A DNA stretch of 64,000 bases from Streptomyces sp. CBMA152 (GTDB lineage: Bacteria; Actinomycetota; Actinomycetes; Streptomycetales; Streptomycetaceae). Shown here one piece after another: positions 47,902-61,127 of this stretch (position 1 is its first letter; each line of letters starts with the position of its first letter). A program made the translations under genes and the position numbers. The notes beneath the pieces were generated by a model that did no database searches, was not told where the DNA came from, and saw only the letters and a program-made list of their open reading frames with translations. The stretch spans positions 124,001 to 188,000 of the forward strand of contig NZ_MECJ01000015.1 in assembly GCF_014596475.1 (NCBI RefSeq). The letters run 5' to 3'.

Positions 47902-49047
47902 TCAGCCGCCCGGGTGGTGGCGCAGCGTGTCGGCGAGGAGTCCGGCGAGCTCCACGAGGTCGGTACCGGCCAGGCGTGGCAGGGCGCAGCCGGAGAGCGT
48001 GCGGCAGGCGTCCCGCCAGGGTGCGGGGATCGCGGCGCCGCCGCCGAGTGCGCCGGTGAGCGCCCCGGCGAGCGCGGGCGCCGAGTCCGCGACCCGGGAC
48101 AGACAGGCGGCGGCCGGGACGGCTGTTGCCACCGTGCCGCGTGAGGCGAGGGTCAGGGCGAGGGCGACGGGGACGGTCTCGGCGGCGGCGATCCCATAGC
48201 TGTAGACGTGGTCGACGATCTGATGCTCAAGCAGCGGTACGAGGGCGAACGCGCCCGCCGTGTCGTCGGCGAAGTCGTGCGCGAGCTTGACGGCGAGCTG
48301 GGCGTTGCGGCCGATCTCGGTGTCGGGCGGGAGTTCGGCGAGGGCGGCGTCGACGACGGCCTCGGTCGTGGCCCCGCCGAGCGCCACCGCGACGGCCGCC
48401 GCCACGGCCCGGGCGCCGTGCACGCCGTCGCCGTCCTGGGTGTAGCGGGCGTCGAACTCGGCGAGTTCGGCGGCGGCTTGGGGCGCGCCCGGGTGGACCA
48501 CGGCGAGCACGGCGGCCCGTACGCAGGCGGCGTCGTCGAAGTAGTGCGGGTTGTCGTGGCCGGTGGCGGGCGGGCGCAGGCCGGTGACGAGGTTGCCGAG
48601 CCCGGCCCGTACGGAGATACGGGCGCGCAGCGGCAGTACGGCCGACTCGACCTCGGGGGCGCGGGCGGCGGCCGCCGCGACCTCGGCGGCGAGCAGGTTC
48701 CAGGCGCGGTCCACGGCGGCGCGGACGCGGCGGGCCGGGGCGAGGTGGGCGAGCAGGGGTTCGGCGGCGGTGAGGACGGACTCGGCGGCGAACGCGGCCC
48801 ACTCGGCGTCGTCGGAGGGCCCCAGGCGCAGGGGTTCGGGGGGCTGGTTGAGGGCGATGGGGACGGGGAGGGTGGTCGTGGCGTTCTGCTCGGCGAAGGT
48901 GTCGAGCTCGCGGGTGAGTCTGCGGGTCCAGTCGGGCATACGGGCGGCCCGGTGCCGGGCGGCGGGCCACCCGGCGGCGTCACCTGCGGCGAGGCCCAGG
49001 AGGAGGCCTTCGATGCGGGTGCGGGTGTCGGGGGATTGGTTCCCCAC
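47902..49047 (-). CDS. ADP-ribosylglycohydrolase-family protein with degenerate metal site
   Basis: 381 aa from GTG 49047, which puts the family N-terminus (TRTRIEGLLLGLAAGDAAGW) six residues in. The same frame is open to ATG 49281, which overlaps the upstream gene's TGA by one base, but the extra 78 residues would be encoded by dispersed-repeat DNA, so the shorter form is preferred. SDDAEWAAF replaces TDDT, and the C-terminal D-x-D is missing (SRVADSAPALAGALTGALGG). It may be catalytically impaired. Second gene of the operon. Confidence 0.8.
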   Translation of the reverse strand: MGNQSPDTRTRIEGLLLGLAAGDAAGWPAARHRAARMPDWTRRLTRELDTFAEQNATTTLPVPIALNQPPEPLRLGPSDDAEWAAFAAESVLTAAEPLLAHLAPARRVRAAVDRAWNLLAAEVAAAAARAPEVESAVLPLRARISVRAGLGNLVTGLRPPATGHDNPHYFDDAACVRAAVLAVVHPGAPQAAAELAEFDARYTQDGDGVHGARAVAAAVAVALGGATTEAVVDAALAELPPDTEIGRNAQLAVKLAHDFADDTAGAFALVPLLEHQIVDHVYSYGIAAAETVPVALALTLASRGTVATAVPAAACLSRVADSAPALAGALTGALGGGAAIPAPWRDACRTLSGCALPRLAGTDLVELAGLLADTLRHHPGG

Positions 49048-49275
49048 CCCGCCCCTTCCCGAAAGCCCTGCGGGCGGCTGGGAGTAGGCGGTGTTCCCGG
49101 AGGCTTCGCCCCCGGACCCCGGAGCCCGTGTTCGGCTGCGGGCCGGTGGGGGCTGGTCGCGCAGTTCCCCGCGCCCCTGAAGCCTCTCGGGGCTTCGCCC
49201 CGGAGCCCCGGCGGGGGCTGCGCCCCCTGCACCCCCCTCGGGGGCTTCGCCCCCGGACCCCCGCGGGACTGCTTC
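49030..49275. repeat. Dispersed hairpin repeat inside the ADP-ribosylglycohydrolase operon
   Basis: Modules: tail CCGCCCCTTCCCGAAAGCCC, GGGCCGGTGGGGGCTGGTCG with the type A arm (49140-49178), and several GGGGCTTCGCCCC hairpins (49187-49262). Unlike the other copies it lies between two codirectional genes. Read on the minus strand it stays open as a Gly/Pro/Ala-rich peptide in frame with the ARH gene downstream. Confidence 0.85.
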
Positions 49276-49280
49276 TCCCA

Positions 49281-50276
49281 TCACGCCCCCTCCTCCGCGT
49301 CCGGCGTCAGCAGATCCGCGATGTCCAGGACGTGGTAGCCGCGCATCTCCGGGAGGCAGGTGCCGCGGACCGGGCCGATCCTTGTGGACCAGGTCGTGGG
49401 GATCGACGCGGTGCCGCCGAACGCGCCGGACAGGGCGCCTGCCACCGCCGCCGTCGTGTCCGCGTCGCGGCCCATGTTCACGGCCGTCAGGACCGACTCC
49501 GTGAAGTCGCCCCGGGCCGCGGCGAAGGCGCCGAACGCCAGCGCCACCGCCTCCGGGGCCAGGTCCGTCCAGGGGTAGCCGCCGATCACCACGGCCGAGC
49601 GGACCGCCCGTTCGCCCTGGTCGGCCACCGACACCGCGCGCCGCAGGGAGCGCGCGGTCCAGGAGTCCTGCGGGATGACGGCGAGCGCCGCGGCGATCAC
49701 CGTGTCCAGGTCGGCGCCCGCCATCGCCGCCGCCACGCCCGCCGCCACCGTCTGGCCGCCGTAGATCCCCTCGCCCTCGTGGCTGACGCAGCCGTCGATC
49801 GCCACCAGCCGCGCCGCCTCCTGCGGACGGCCCGCCGCGAACACCCCGAAGGGGGCCGCCCGCATCGCGAGCCCGTCGCTCCAGGCGTGCCGGTGCTGGG
49901 CGGAGATCGGGGCGGCGAGTCCCCGGCGCAGGTTCTCCAGGGTGCCCCGCTCGCTGAACCCCGCGCCCCGGAACGGGCCCTCGTCCCGGTCCGCGATCCA
50001 GTCGTGCCAGGCGTGTTCGACGTGCTGGACGGTGAGCGCCGAGCCGTGCCGGGCGAGCAGGAGGCCGGAGAAGATGGCGTACTCCGTGTCGTCCGTACCG
50101 GCCGGGTCGTCGTGCACGAAGCCCTCGATACGGCCCCAGCGGCGGCGGATCTCGGAGGGTTTCATGTTCTCGGCGGGGGCGCCGAGCGCGTCCCCGACCG
50201 CAAGGCCCAGCAGCGCGCCCCTGGCTCGCTCGCGGATGGCCTCGGCTGTTCCCGGGCCGCTGGCGATCAACTCCAT
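49281..50276 (-). CDS. ADP-ribosylglycohydrolase-family protein
   Basis: 331 aa from ATG 50276; the longer frame crosses the divergent transporter start and is rejected. ARH fold with RGALLGLAVGDALGAPAE, GTDDTEYAIFSG (metal ligands) and NMGRDADTTAAVAGALSGAFGG, so both halves of the dinuclear site are intact. First gene of a seven-gene operon (four ARH genes, ribokinase, CoA transferase, lyase). Reverses ADP-ribosylation in the family; target unknown. Divergent from the VIT-type gene with a 243-bp gap. Confidence 0.92.
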   Translation of the reverse strand: MELIASGPGTAEAIRERARGALLGLAVGDALGAPAENMKPSEIRRRWGRIEGFVHDDPAGTDDTEYAIFSGLLLARHGSALTVQHVEHAWHDWIADRDEGPFRGAGFSERGTLENLRRGLAAPISAQHRHAWSDGLAMRAAPFGVFAAGRPQEAARLVAIDGCVSHEGEGIYGGQTVAAGVAAAMAGADLDTVIAAALAVIPQDSWTARSLRRAVSVADQGERAVRSAVVIGGYPWTDLAPEAVALAFGAFAAARGDFTESVLTAVNMGRDADTTAAVAGALSGAFGGTASIPTTWSTRIGPVRGTCLPEMRGYHVLDIADLLTPDAEEGA

Positions 50277-50519
50277 GGGAGGGCCTTTCGCTCGCCTGAT
50301 CCTTCGCTTGATCTCTGCCACGACGAACGATCTGCGAGTCCATGTGTCACCCGCCCGCCACATGTGTGCAGGAGTGGACACGGATGAGCAGAAAGCGGCT
50401 CTGACCTGGGTAAGTACGGCCTGCCTTGCTAGCGCGGGGCTTACATCGAGCGTAATTTCGACTCTGTCGAGGGGTGCGGGACACATGAGGACCCGCTGCT
50501 GAAACGCAAGGGGAGAGCT
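50277..50519. other. Divergent upstream region of ARH operon and VIT-type gene
   Basis: 243 bp. The plus-strand gene has GGGGAGAG 3-10 bases before its GTG. The stretch GTAAGTACGGCCTGCCTTGC (50410-50429) has a weak dyad and was compared with an iron box without convincing match. No clear promoter pair is defined. Confidence 0.4.
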
Positions 50520-51251
50520 GTGTCCATCATCGATACGACGGCGACGCTGCACGAAGCGCACCGGGACAACCACACGCACCGGGACGTCAACGGCGGCTGG
50601 CTGCGCCCCGCCGTCTTCGGCGCGATGGACGGGCTCGTCTCCAACCTGGCCCTGATGACCGGTGTCGCGGGCGGCGCCGTCTCGCACCACACCCTCGTCA
50701 TCACCGGGCTCACCGGGCTGGCCGCCGGCGCCTTCTCCATGGCCGCCGGCGAGTACACCTCGGTCGCCTCGCAGCGCGAGCTGGTCGAGGCCGAACTCGA
50801 CGTCGAGCGCCAGCAGTTGCGCAAGCACCCCGTCGACGAGATGGAGGAGCTGGCCGAGCTGTACGTGTCGCGCGGCGTCGAGCCCGCGCTCGCCCGCGAG
50901 GTCGCCATGCAGCTCTCCCGCGACCCCGACCAGGCGCTGGAGATCCACGCCCGCGAGGAGCTCGGCATAGACCCGGACGACCTGCCGTCGCCGCTCGTCG
51001 CCGCCGTCTCGTCCTTCGGCTCGTTCGCGCTGGGCGCGATCCTGCCCGTACTGCCGTATCTGCTCGGCGCGACCGCGCTGTGGCCCGCCGTGCTGCTCGC
51101 GCTGATCGGCCTGTTCGGCTGCGGCGCCGTGGTCGCCAAGGTCACCGCGCGCTCGTGGTGGTTCAGCGGACTGCGCCAGCTGGCCCTCGGCGGCGCGGCC
51201 GCGGCCCTCACCTTCGGCCTCGGCTCGCTCTTCGGCACGGCGGTGGGCTGA
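50520..51251 (+). CDS. VIT1/CCC1-family transporter (iron/manganese)
   Basis: 243 aa from GTG 50520. N-terminal motif RPAVFGAMDGLVSNLALMTG, then AAGAFSMAAGEYTSVASQREL, a helical cytoplasmic metal-binding-type region (about residues 85-155, rich in Glu), and three C-terminal membrane segments. VIT/CCC1 proteins export Fe2+ or Mn2+ from the cytosol; ion specificity is not visible. Followed by a hairpin terminator. Confidence 0.92.
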   Translation: MSIIDTTATLHEAHRDNHTHRDVNGGWLRPAVFGAMDGLVSNLALMTGVAGGAVSHHTLVITGLTGLAAGAFSMAAGEYTSVASQRELVEAELDVERQQLRKHPVDEMEELAELYVSRGVEPALAREVAMQLSRDPDQALEIHAREELGIDPDDLPSPLVAAVSSFGSFALGAILPVLPYLLGATALWPAVLLALIGLFGCGAVVAKVTARSWWFSGLRQLALGGAAAALTFGLGSLFGTAVG

Positions 51252-51281
51252 CCCGCCGACGTAACGTCCTCGACCTCCGAG

Positions 51282-51316
51282 AAGGCCCGCCCGGCGACAT
51301 CCGCCCGGCGGGCCTT
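51282..51316 (+). terminator. Hairpin terminator after the VIT-type gene
   Basis: Arms AAGGCCCGCC and GGCGGGCCTT with a 15-base loop, followed by TT; begins 30 bases past the stop. Confidence 0.8.
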
Positions 51317-51621
51317 TTCGTGTACGAAACGGCGTACGTGGCGGGCTTCCTGCATCCGTGTGAACGGCGTGTGACCTACGTCCCTGCGCGGAAACCCGGC
51401 ATCCCCCGTAGAATGGGGGAGTATGCAGGATCCCACATAACTAATCGTTACTCGGCGGTTTCGCATCCTCGAAGGCCGGGCATAGGCCGTACACACTCCG
51501 CCGCCGCAGGCAATGAAGCCTGCTCTGGGACGCGCGGTGAGCGCCGCGAGAGTGTCCGTATGTCCGCATGGTGGAACGGAACTATCCGGTTTTCGAGATC
51601 CGCTCCATCATGTAACCTGCA

Positions 51622-51631
51622 CGAAATTTCG
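51622..51631. promoter_or_regulatory. Perfect palindrome CGAAATTTCG upstream of gltB
   Basis: Ten-base perfect dyad in an AT-rich setting unusual for this DNA, 58 bases before the gltB ATG and next to TAACCT. A regulator-binding site is possible; no known consensus is matched. Confidence 0.3.
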
Positions 51632-51689
51632 CAGAGGGCCAACGTCGTCCCTCGGCAATCTCTATGCCACGACGACGACGGGAGAGCCC

Positions 51690-56238
<4,549 letters not shown>

Positions 56239-56246
<8 letters not shown>

Positions 56247-57699
56247 CCCCAAGGGCTTTTTGACCACGGGCCGCGAGGTCGCGAAGACCCGCCCCGTGGG
56301 CGAGCGCGTCAAGGACTGGAACGAGGTCTACGTTCCCGGTTCGCTGCTGCCGATCATCAGCAAGCAGGCCGGGCGCTGCATGGACTGCGGCATCCCGTTC
56401 TGCCACAACGGCTGTCCGCTCGGGAACCTCATCCCCGAGTGGAACGACTACGCCTACCGCGAGGACTGGTCGGCGGCGCAGGAGCGCCTGCACGCCACCA
56501 ACAACTTCCCGGAGTTCACCGGGCGGCTGTGCCCGGCGCCCTGCGAGTCGGCGTGCGTGCTCGGCATCAACCAGCCCGCCGTCACCATCAAGAACGTCGA
56601 AGTCTCCATCATCGACAAGGCGTGGGACACGGGCGACGTCAGGCCGCAGGCGCCCGAGCGGCTGTCCGGCAAGACCGTCGCGGTGATCGGCTCGGGCCCG
56701 GCGGGCCTGGCCGCCGCCCAGCAGCTGACCCGGGCGGGCCACACGGTCGCGGTGTACGAGCGCGCCGACCGCATCGGCGGGCTGCTGCGCTACGGCATCC
56801 CCGAGTTCAAGATGGAGAAGGTGCACATCAACCGCCGCATCGAGCAGATGCGCGCGGAGGGCACCAAGTTCCGCACCGAGGTGGAGATCGGCCGCGACAT
56901 CGACGCGGCGAAGCTGCGCCGCCGCTACGACGCGGTCGTCATCGCGGCCGGCGCCACCGTCTCGCGCGACCTGCCGGTCCCCGGCCGTGAGCTCAACGGC
57001 ATCCACTTCGCCATGGAGTACCTGCCGCTGGCGAACAAGGTGCAGGAGGGCGACTTCGTGTCCCCGCCGCTCACCGCCGAGGGCAAGCACGTCGTGGTGA
57101 TCGGCGGCGGTGACACGGGCGCGGACTGCGTGGGCACCGCCCACCGCCAGGGCGCGGCCTCCGTCACCCAGCTGGAGATCATGCCGAAGCCGGGCGAGGA
57201 GCGGAACCCGGGCCAGCCGTGGCCGACCTTCCCCATGCTCTACAAGGTCACCTCGGCTCACGAGGAGGGCGGCGAGCGCGTCTACTCGGTCTCGACCACC
57301 CACTTCGAGGGCGACGAGGACGGCAACGTCCAGTTCCTGCACCTCGTCGAGGTCGAGTTCGTCGACGGCAAGCTGACCCAGAAGCCGGGCACCGAGCGGA
57401 AGATCCCCGCGCAGCTGGTCACCCTGGCGATGGGCTTCACCGGCACCGACCAGTCCAACGGTCTGGTGGCGCAGTTCGGCCTGGAGCTCGACGAGCGCGG
57501 CAATGTCGCCCGCGACGCCGACTTCGCGACCAACGTCGACGGCGTGTTCGTCGCCGGTGACGCGGGCCGTGGCCAGTCCTTGATCGTCTGGGCGATCGCG
57601 GAGGGCCGTTCGGCGGCACGGGGTGTGGACAGGTACCTTACGGGTGCGAGCGAACTGCCGGCCCCGATCCGTCCGACGGACCGGGCCCTGACCGTCTGA
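56239..57699 (+). CDS. gltD: Glutamate synthase small subunit
   Basis: 486 aa from ATG 56239, overlapping the gltB end by eight bases. N-terminal iron-sulfur region [18 protein letters not shown] and the later [10 protein letters not shown], the FAD fingerprint [13 protein letters not shown], and the NADPH-binding [11 protein letters not shown]. Passes electrons from NADPH to GltB. Length and motifs are normal. Confidence 0.98.
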
Positions 57700-57837
57700 T
57701 CCGCTCACCAAGATCGTTCCGTACAACGGTGTACGGGCTGCGTAGGTTCGGGGCTCACCCCTCGACCCCCGTAGCGCGGCGCCTGCCCCACTGTCCCCGA
57801 CCGGACGACTGGGTGGGTGCCGCGGCGCGCATCCGCG

Positions 57838-57903
57838 GGGGCCCGGTGTTTGTCTGCGGGCCGGTGGGGGCTGGTCGCGCAGTTCCCCGCGCCCCTGGTG
57901 GTG
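57838..57903. repeat. Partial dispersed hairpin repeat after gltD
   Basis: GTTTGTCTGCGGGCCGGTGG, then GGGCTGGTCGCGCAG and the left arm TTCCCCGCGCCCCTG. One arm only, in the 220-bp gap between gltD (+) and the jelly-roll protein gene (-). The rest of the gap (57700-57837) shows nothing else. Confidence 0.8.
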
Positions 57904-57919
57904 CGGCGGGAGCGTGTTC

Positions 57920-58624
57920 TCAGCGCACCTTTAAGTCCCGGAACTCCACCCTCGCATCCTCCGTGTACGCCCCCACCGCCCCCCGCAGATACGGGCGTTC
58001 TATGTCGGTGAAGTCCGCCAGGCCCGCCGTGTTCACCGCTACCTGGAGGCGGGCGCCGTGTTGGGCCACCTCTACCGAGTACCACTTGCCTACCGGGAAC
58101 GGCTGTTGGCCCGTTGCCAGGAAGCGCTGGCCGCCGGGGTAGGCGGGGTCGCGCTTGCCGAGTTCCCAGCCGTTGGGCTTCAGAGTGATGTAGTAGAAGT
58201 GCTCCGGGTCGGTGTATCCCCAGACCAGCCAGGCCACTTCCCAGCTGTTGGGTGCCGGGGTGCGCAGCTGTTTCACCGTGCGCATCCTGGCCTCGTAACG
58301 GACATCGCCGTACGAGGCCAGGCTCACCACCAGGCCCGCGTGGGTCGTACCGGGGTCGGTGGCCTGCTCCGGGGCCAGCTGGAGGCCTTTGTCGTCACCC
58401 GAGTTGACGCCGTGGCCGTTGAAGACGGACTGCCAGTGGCCGTGCGCGGTGCCGTCCGCCCAAGGTTCCTGCTGCCCGGAGCCGTTGCCGCCGGCGCACT
58501 GGCTGAGCCCGAAGGCACCGGCCGCGAGCAGCGCGGCGGCCAGTGCCAGGGCGAGGGCTCTGCGCCGCCGGCTCCCGGGTTCGCCCGGCATCACCGGGCG
58601 CCGAAGACGCGGAGCTGTCGTCAT
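57920..58624 (-). CDS. Secreted DUF1080-like jelly-roll protein
   Basis: 234 aa from ATG 58624, overlapping the epimerase stop (ATGA). N-terminal basic region then a signal-like hydrophobic segment (ALALALAAALLAAGAFGLSQCAGG, in parts); SQC is lipobox-like but imperfect. The rest is a beta-sandwich: WQSVFNGHG, ARMRTVKQLRTPAPNSWEVA, HFYYITLKPNGWELGKRD and VGKWYSVEVAQHG, as in DUF1080 or laminarinase-type folds. It likely binds or trims a polysaccharide at the surface. Last gene of the minus-strand half of the polysaccharide cluster. Confidence 0.8.
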   Translation of the reverse strand: MTTAPRLRRPVMPGEPGSRRRRALALALAAALLAAGAFGLSQCAGGNGSGQQEPWADGTAHGHWQSVFNGHGVNSGDDKGLQLAPEQATDPGTTHAGLVVSLASYGDVRYEARMRTVKQLRTPAPNSWEVAWLVWGYTDPEHFYYITLKPNGWELGKRDPAYPGGQRFLATGQQPFPVGKWYSVEVAQHGARLQVAVNTAGLADFTDIERPYLRGAVGAYTEDARVEFRDLKVR

Positions 58625-59781
58625 GCCGTCGAGTATGGACCCGGTTCCGCGGAGATGACCGGGACATCGGCGGCGAAGTCCTCGGCGAGCTGGCTGAGGA
58701 TCCGCTCGGTCGCCCGGCCGTCGCCGAACGGGTTGCCCGCGCTCGCCATCCGCTCGTACGCCACCGGGTCGTCCAGGAGCGCGGCCGTGGCGGCCACGAT
58801 GGCGTCCGGGTCGGTGCCCACCAGGCGGGCGGCCCCGGCCTCCACGGCCTCGGGCCGCTCGGTCGTGGTGCGCAGGACGAGGGCGGGCTTGCCGAGGCTG
58901 GGGGCCTCCTCCTGGATGCCGCCGGAGTCGGTCAGGACCAGGTCGCAGCCCGCGAGCGTGGCCGTGAAGTCCGGGTAGTCCAGCGGCTCCACCAAGTTGA
59001 TGCCCTCCTGGCGGGCCAGCGGCAGCAGCGCGTCCCGTACCGCAGGGCTCTTGTGCAGCGGCAGCACGATCTCCACGTCGCCGCGCTCCGCGAGCCGGCA
59101 CAGCGCCCGGCCCATGCCGCGCATCCGTTCGCCCTGGTTCTCCCTGCGGTGCAGGGTGACGAGGACGCGTCGGCGGGTGGTGCGGAAGGCGCAGCTGCCG
59201 AGCCCTTCGGCCAGCACCCATTGGAGGTTGTCGACGACGGTGTTGCCGGTGGTGAGGATCTGCTCGGCCGCGATGCCCTCGGCGGCGAGATGGCTCGCGG
59301 CGCGTTCGGTGGGGGCGAAGTGCCAGCGGGCCATGCGCCCGATCAGGCAGCGGTTGAGCTCCTCGGGGAACGGGTTGTCCGGGACGCCGGTGCGCAGCCC
59401 GGCCTCCACATGGGCGACGGGGATCCGCTCGTAGAACGCGCAGAGCGCGCCCGCGAGCGCGGTCGTCGTGTCCCCCTGTACGACGACGACATCGGGCCGC
59501 TGCGCCCGCAGCAGGCTGCCGATACCTTTCACCAGGCGGGCCGTCAGATCGGAGAGCTGCTGACGGGTGCGCATGACGTCGAGCGTGAAGCCGACCTCGA
59601 CGCGGAGCAGATCGAGCATCTGGTGGAGCATCTCGCGGTGCTGGCCGGTGGTCACCACGACCGGCTCGAACTGCGGGTCGCTCTCCAACGCCCGGGCGAG
59701 CGGGGCCAGTTTGATCGCCTCGGGCCGGGTGCCGAGGACCAGCATGGCGCGAACGGGCGCGTTGGACTCAAACGTGGACAC
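58621..59781 (-). CDS. wecB: UDP-N-acetylglucosamine 2-epimerase (non-hydrolysing)
   Basis: 386 aa from GTG 59781. GT-B-fold epimerase making UDP-ManNAc from UDP-GlcNAc. Motifs: VLGTRPEAIKLAPL, VVQGDTTTALAG, HVEAGLRTG, TLHRRENQGERM and LTDSGGIQEEAPSLGKP, together carrying the catalytic Glu, Arg and His. No UDP-ManNAc dehydrogenase (wecC) is in view, so ManNAc itself is probably the product used. 101 bp separate it from the GT2 gene upstream on the same strand. Confidence 0.93.
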   Translation of the reverse strand: MSTFESNAPVRAMLVLGTRPEAIKLAPLARALESDPQFEPVVVTTGQHREMLHQMLDLLRVEVGFTLDVMRTRQQLSDLTARLVKGIGSLLRAQRPDVVVVQGDTTTALAGALCAFYERIPVAHVEAGLRTGVPDNPFPEELNRCLIGRMARWHFAPTERAASHLAAEGIAAEQILTTGNTVVDNLQWVLAEGLGSCAFRTTRRRVLVTLHRRENQGERMRGMGRALCRLAERGDVEIVLPLHKSPAVRDALLPLARQEGINLVEPLDYPDFTATLAGCDLVLTDSGGIQEEAPSLGKPALVLRTTTERPEAVEAGAARLVGTDPDAIVAATAALLDDPVAYERMASAGNPFGDGRATERILSQLAEDFAADVPVISAEPGPYSTA

Positions 59782-59882
59782 AAGTCCCCCCTAGGACATG
59801 GTCGGACAGGAGATGAGAGGAAGAAGAGGGCGTGCGGGGGCGCGGAGCGGCGGCCCCCGCCGCCGGTCGGAAGACCGCTACC

Positions 59883-61127
59883 TCACGTACGGGCGGTCTT
59901 GAGCCAGGTGCGCTTGCCGGTCACCATCCGCCACAGCCCCATCCAGCCGGCGGCGAACCAGATGTAGCCGTAGATGACGAAGACATGGGCGACCAGCACC
60001 GATCGCACGAGTCCGAGTTCGCGCTCCCGCTTGGCGTAGACGAGTCCGTACGCGTACGCGGCCATGAAGGAGAGCAGATACGGGCCGAGCAGCCACATCG
60101 GTGAGACCAGTGCCCGGCCCGTCTCGACGGAGGCGAGGACAGTGCCGCCGACGGCCACCAGGAAGGAGAGCGGCAGCAGCGAGGTGAGCAGGATGAGCAC
60201 CGGGCTGGAGAGGTGGTAGAGCAGATCGAGCGCGGCCCGGTTGGTCGGGACCTCCCGCAGGATGAGCGGGACGAGTCCGGCGGACTGCAAGTGGCCCTGG
60301 AACCAGCGGGATCGCTGCCGGATAAGGCGTTTGACATCGAGGACGGCCTGCTGGGAGACCGAGGCCGAGGTGCAGTGCTGGGTGTTCCAGCCCTTGGCGA
60401 TCAGCCGCACCCCGAGGTCCAGGTCCTCGGTGAGGCTGTCGCTCCAGGGGCCGCCGGGGCCAAGGGTGTTGAGCGCGGAGAGCCGCATGAACTGGCCGTT
60501 GCCGCCCATGCCGACGCTTCCGATGAAGCGCCGCGCGCTCTGGAAGACATCGCCGTAGACGACGAACTCCATGTCCTGGAGCCGGGCCAGGAGCCCCTTG
60601 CCGCGGTTGTACATCCGTACGCAGATCTGGGTGGCGCCCGTGCGGGGGTCGTCGAAGAACGGGTCGACGGACTGGACCACATGGGCGTCCAGCCGGCCGT
60701 CCGCGTCCACGACACAGAGGATGACGTCGTCCGGGTCGTGCCCCGCGAGGAGGCCGGACTCGGTCAGGTAGCGCACGCCGTCGTTGAGGGCGGCGCCTTT
60801 GCCGCGGCGTGCGTCGGGCAGTTCGCGCCGGTGCAGCCGGACCCGGTCGCCCGCGGCGAGCGCGATCTCGGACGTACGGTCGTCCGAGGCGTCGTCGATG
60901 ACCAGGGCCAGGAAATTCCCGGCCGGGAGTTCGGTGATCCGCGCCAGGCTCTCCGCCAGCACCTGCTCTTCGTTGAGACAGGCGAGGAGGAATATGTAGA
61001 GCCGTTCTTTGCGCGGCCCATTCCGGCGGGGCGCCCTGCGCCTGGAGAGAAGAAAGAGGCCGGTGTTGTAGCAGCCCGCCATCAGGATGATGGAAATGCT
61101 CGACCACAGGAGCAGCTCAACGATCAT
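59883..61127 (-). CDS. Processive family 2 glycosyltransferase (polysaccharide synthase type)
   Basis: 414 aa from ATG 61127, overlapping the small membrane gene (ATGA). N-terminal membrane helix, then a GT-A domain: LACLNEEQVLAESLAR, VVDADG (DxD), TEDLDLGVRL and QRSRWFQGHLQ (the Q-x-x-R-W motif of processive synthases), and three or four C-terminal membrane segments. This is the layout of IcaA/PgaC and hyaluronan synthase. It would polymerise an activated amino sugar and thread it through the membrane; GlcNAc or ManNAc is inferred from the epimerase. Confidence 0.92.
   Translation of the reverse strand: MIVELLLWSSISIILMAGCYNTGLFLLSRRRAPRRNGPRKERLYIFLLACLNEEQVLAESLARITELPAGNFLALVIDDASDDRTSEIALAAGDRVRLHRRELPDARRGKGAALNDGVRYLTESGLLAGHDPDDVILCVVDADGRLDAHVVQSVDPFFDDPRTGATQICVRMYNRGKGLLARLQDMEFVVYGDVFQSARRFIGSVGMGGNGQFMRLSALNTLGPGGPWSDSLTEDLDLGVRLIAKGWNTQHCTSASVSQQAVLDVKRLIRQRSRWFQGHLQSAGLVPLILREVPTNRAALDLLYHLSSPVLILLTSLLPLSFLVAVGGTVLASVETGRALVSPMWLLGPYLLSFMAAYAYGLVYAKRERELGLVRSVLVAHVFVIYGYIWFAAGWMGLWRMVTGKRTWLKTART

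Larger units (their letters stand above)
51252..51689. other. Intergenic region upstream of gltB
   Basis: 438 bp without a supported gene. It starts with the terminator of the VIT-type gene. The rest has two locally AT-richer stretches (51405-51465 and 51585-51635). TAGAAT (51411-51416) and TAACCT (51613-51618) are -10-like. CGAAATTTCG (51622-51631) is a perfect 10-bp palindrome just downstream of the latter and could be an operator. No GlnR-type repeat is convincing. Confidence 0.5.

Noticed and set aside
49048..49281. Separate small gene between two ARH genes
   Set aside because: The open frame is repeat DNA; as a stand-alone peptide it has no stop before the ARH domain and no family.
50405..50435. 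Possible iron box (DmdR/IdeR) before the VIT-type gene
   Set aside because: GTAAGTACGGCCTGCCTTGC agrees with about half of the known 19-base consensus, no better than expected by eye.
51365..51470. Possible GlnR box upstream of gltB
   Set aside because: GTGAC and GAAAC words occur but not at the required 6-base spacing, and GTTAC-N6-GTTTC lacks the A residues.
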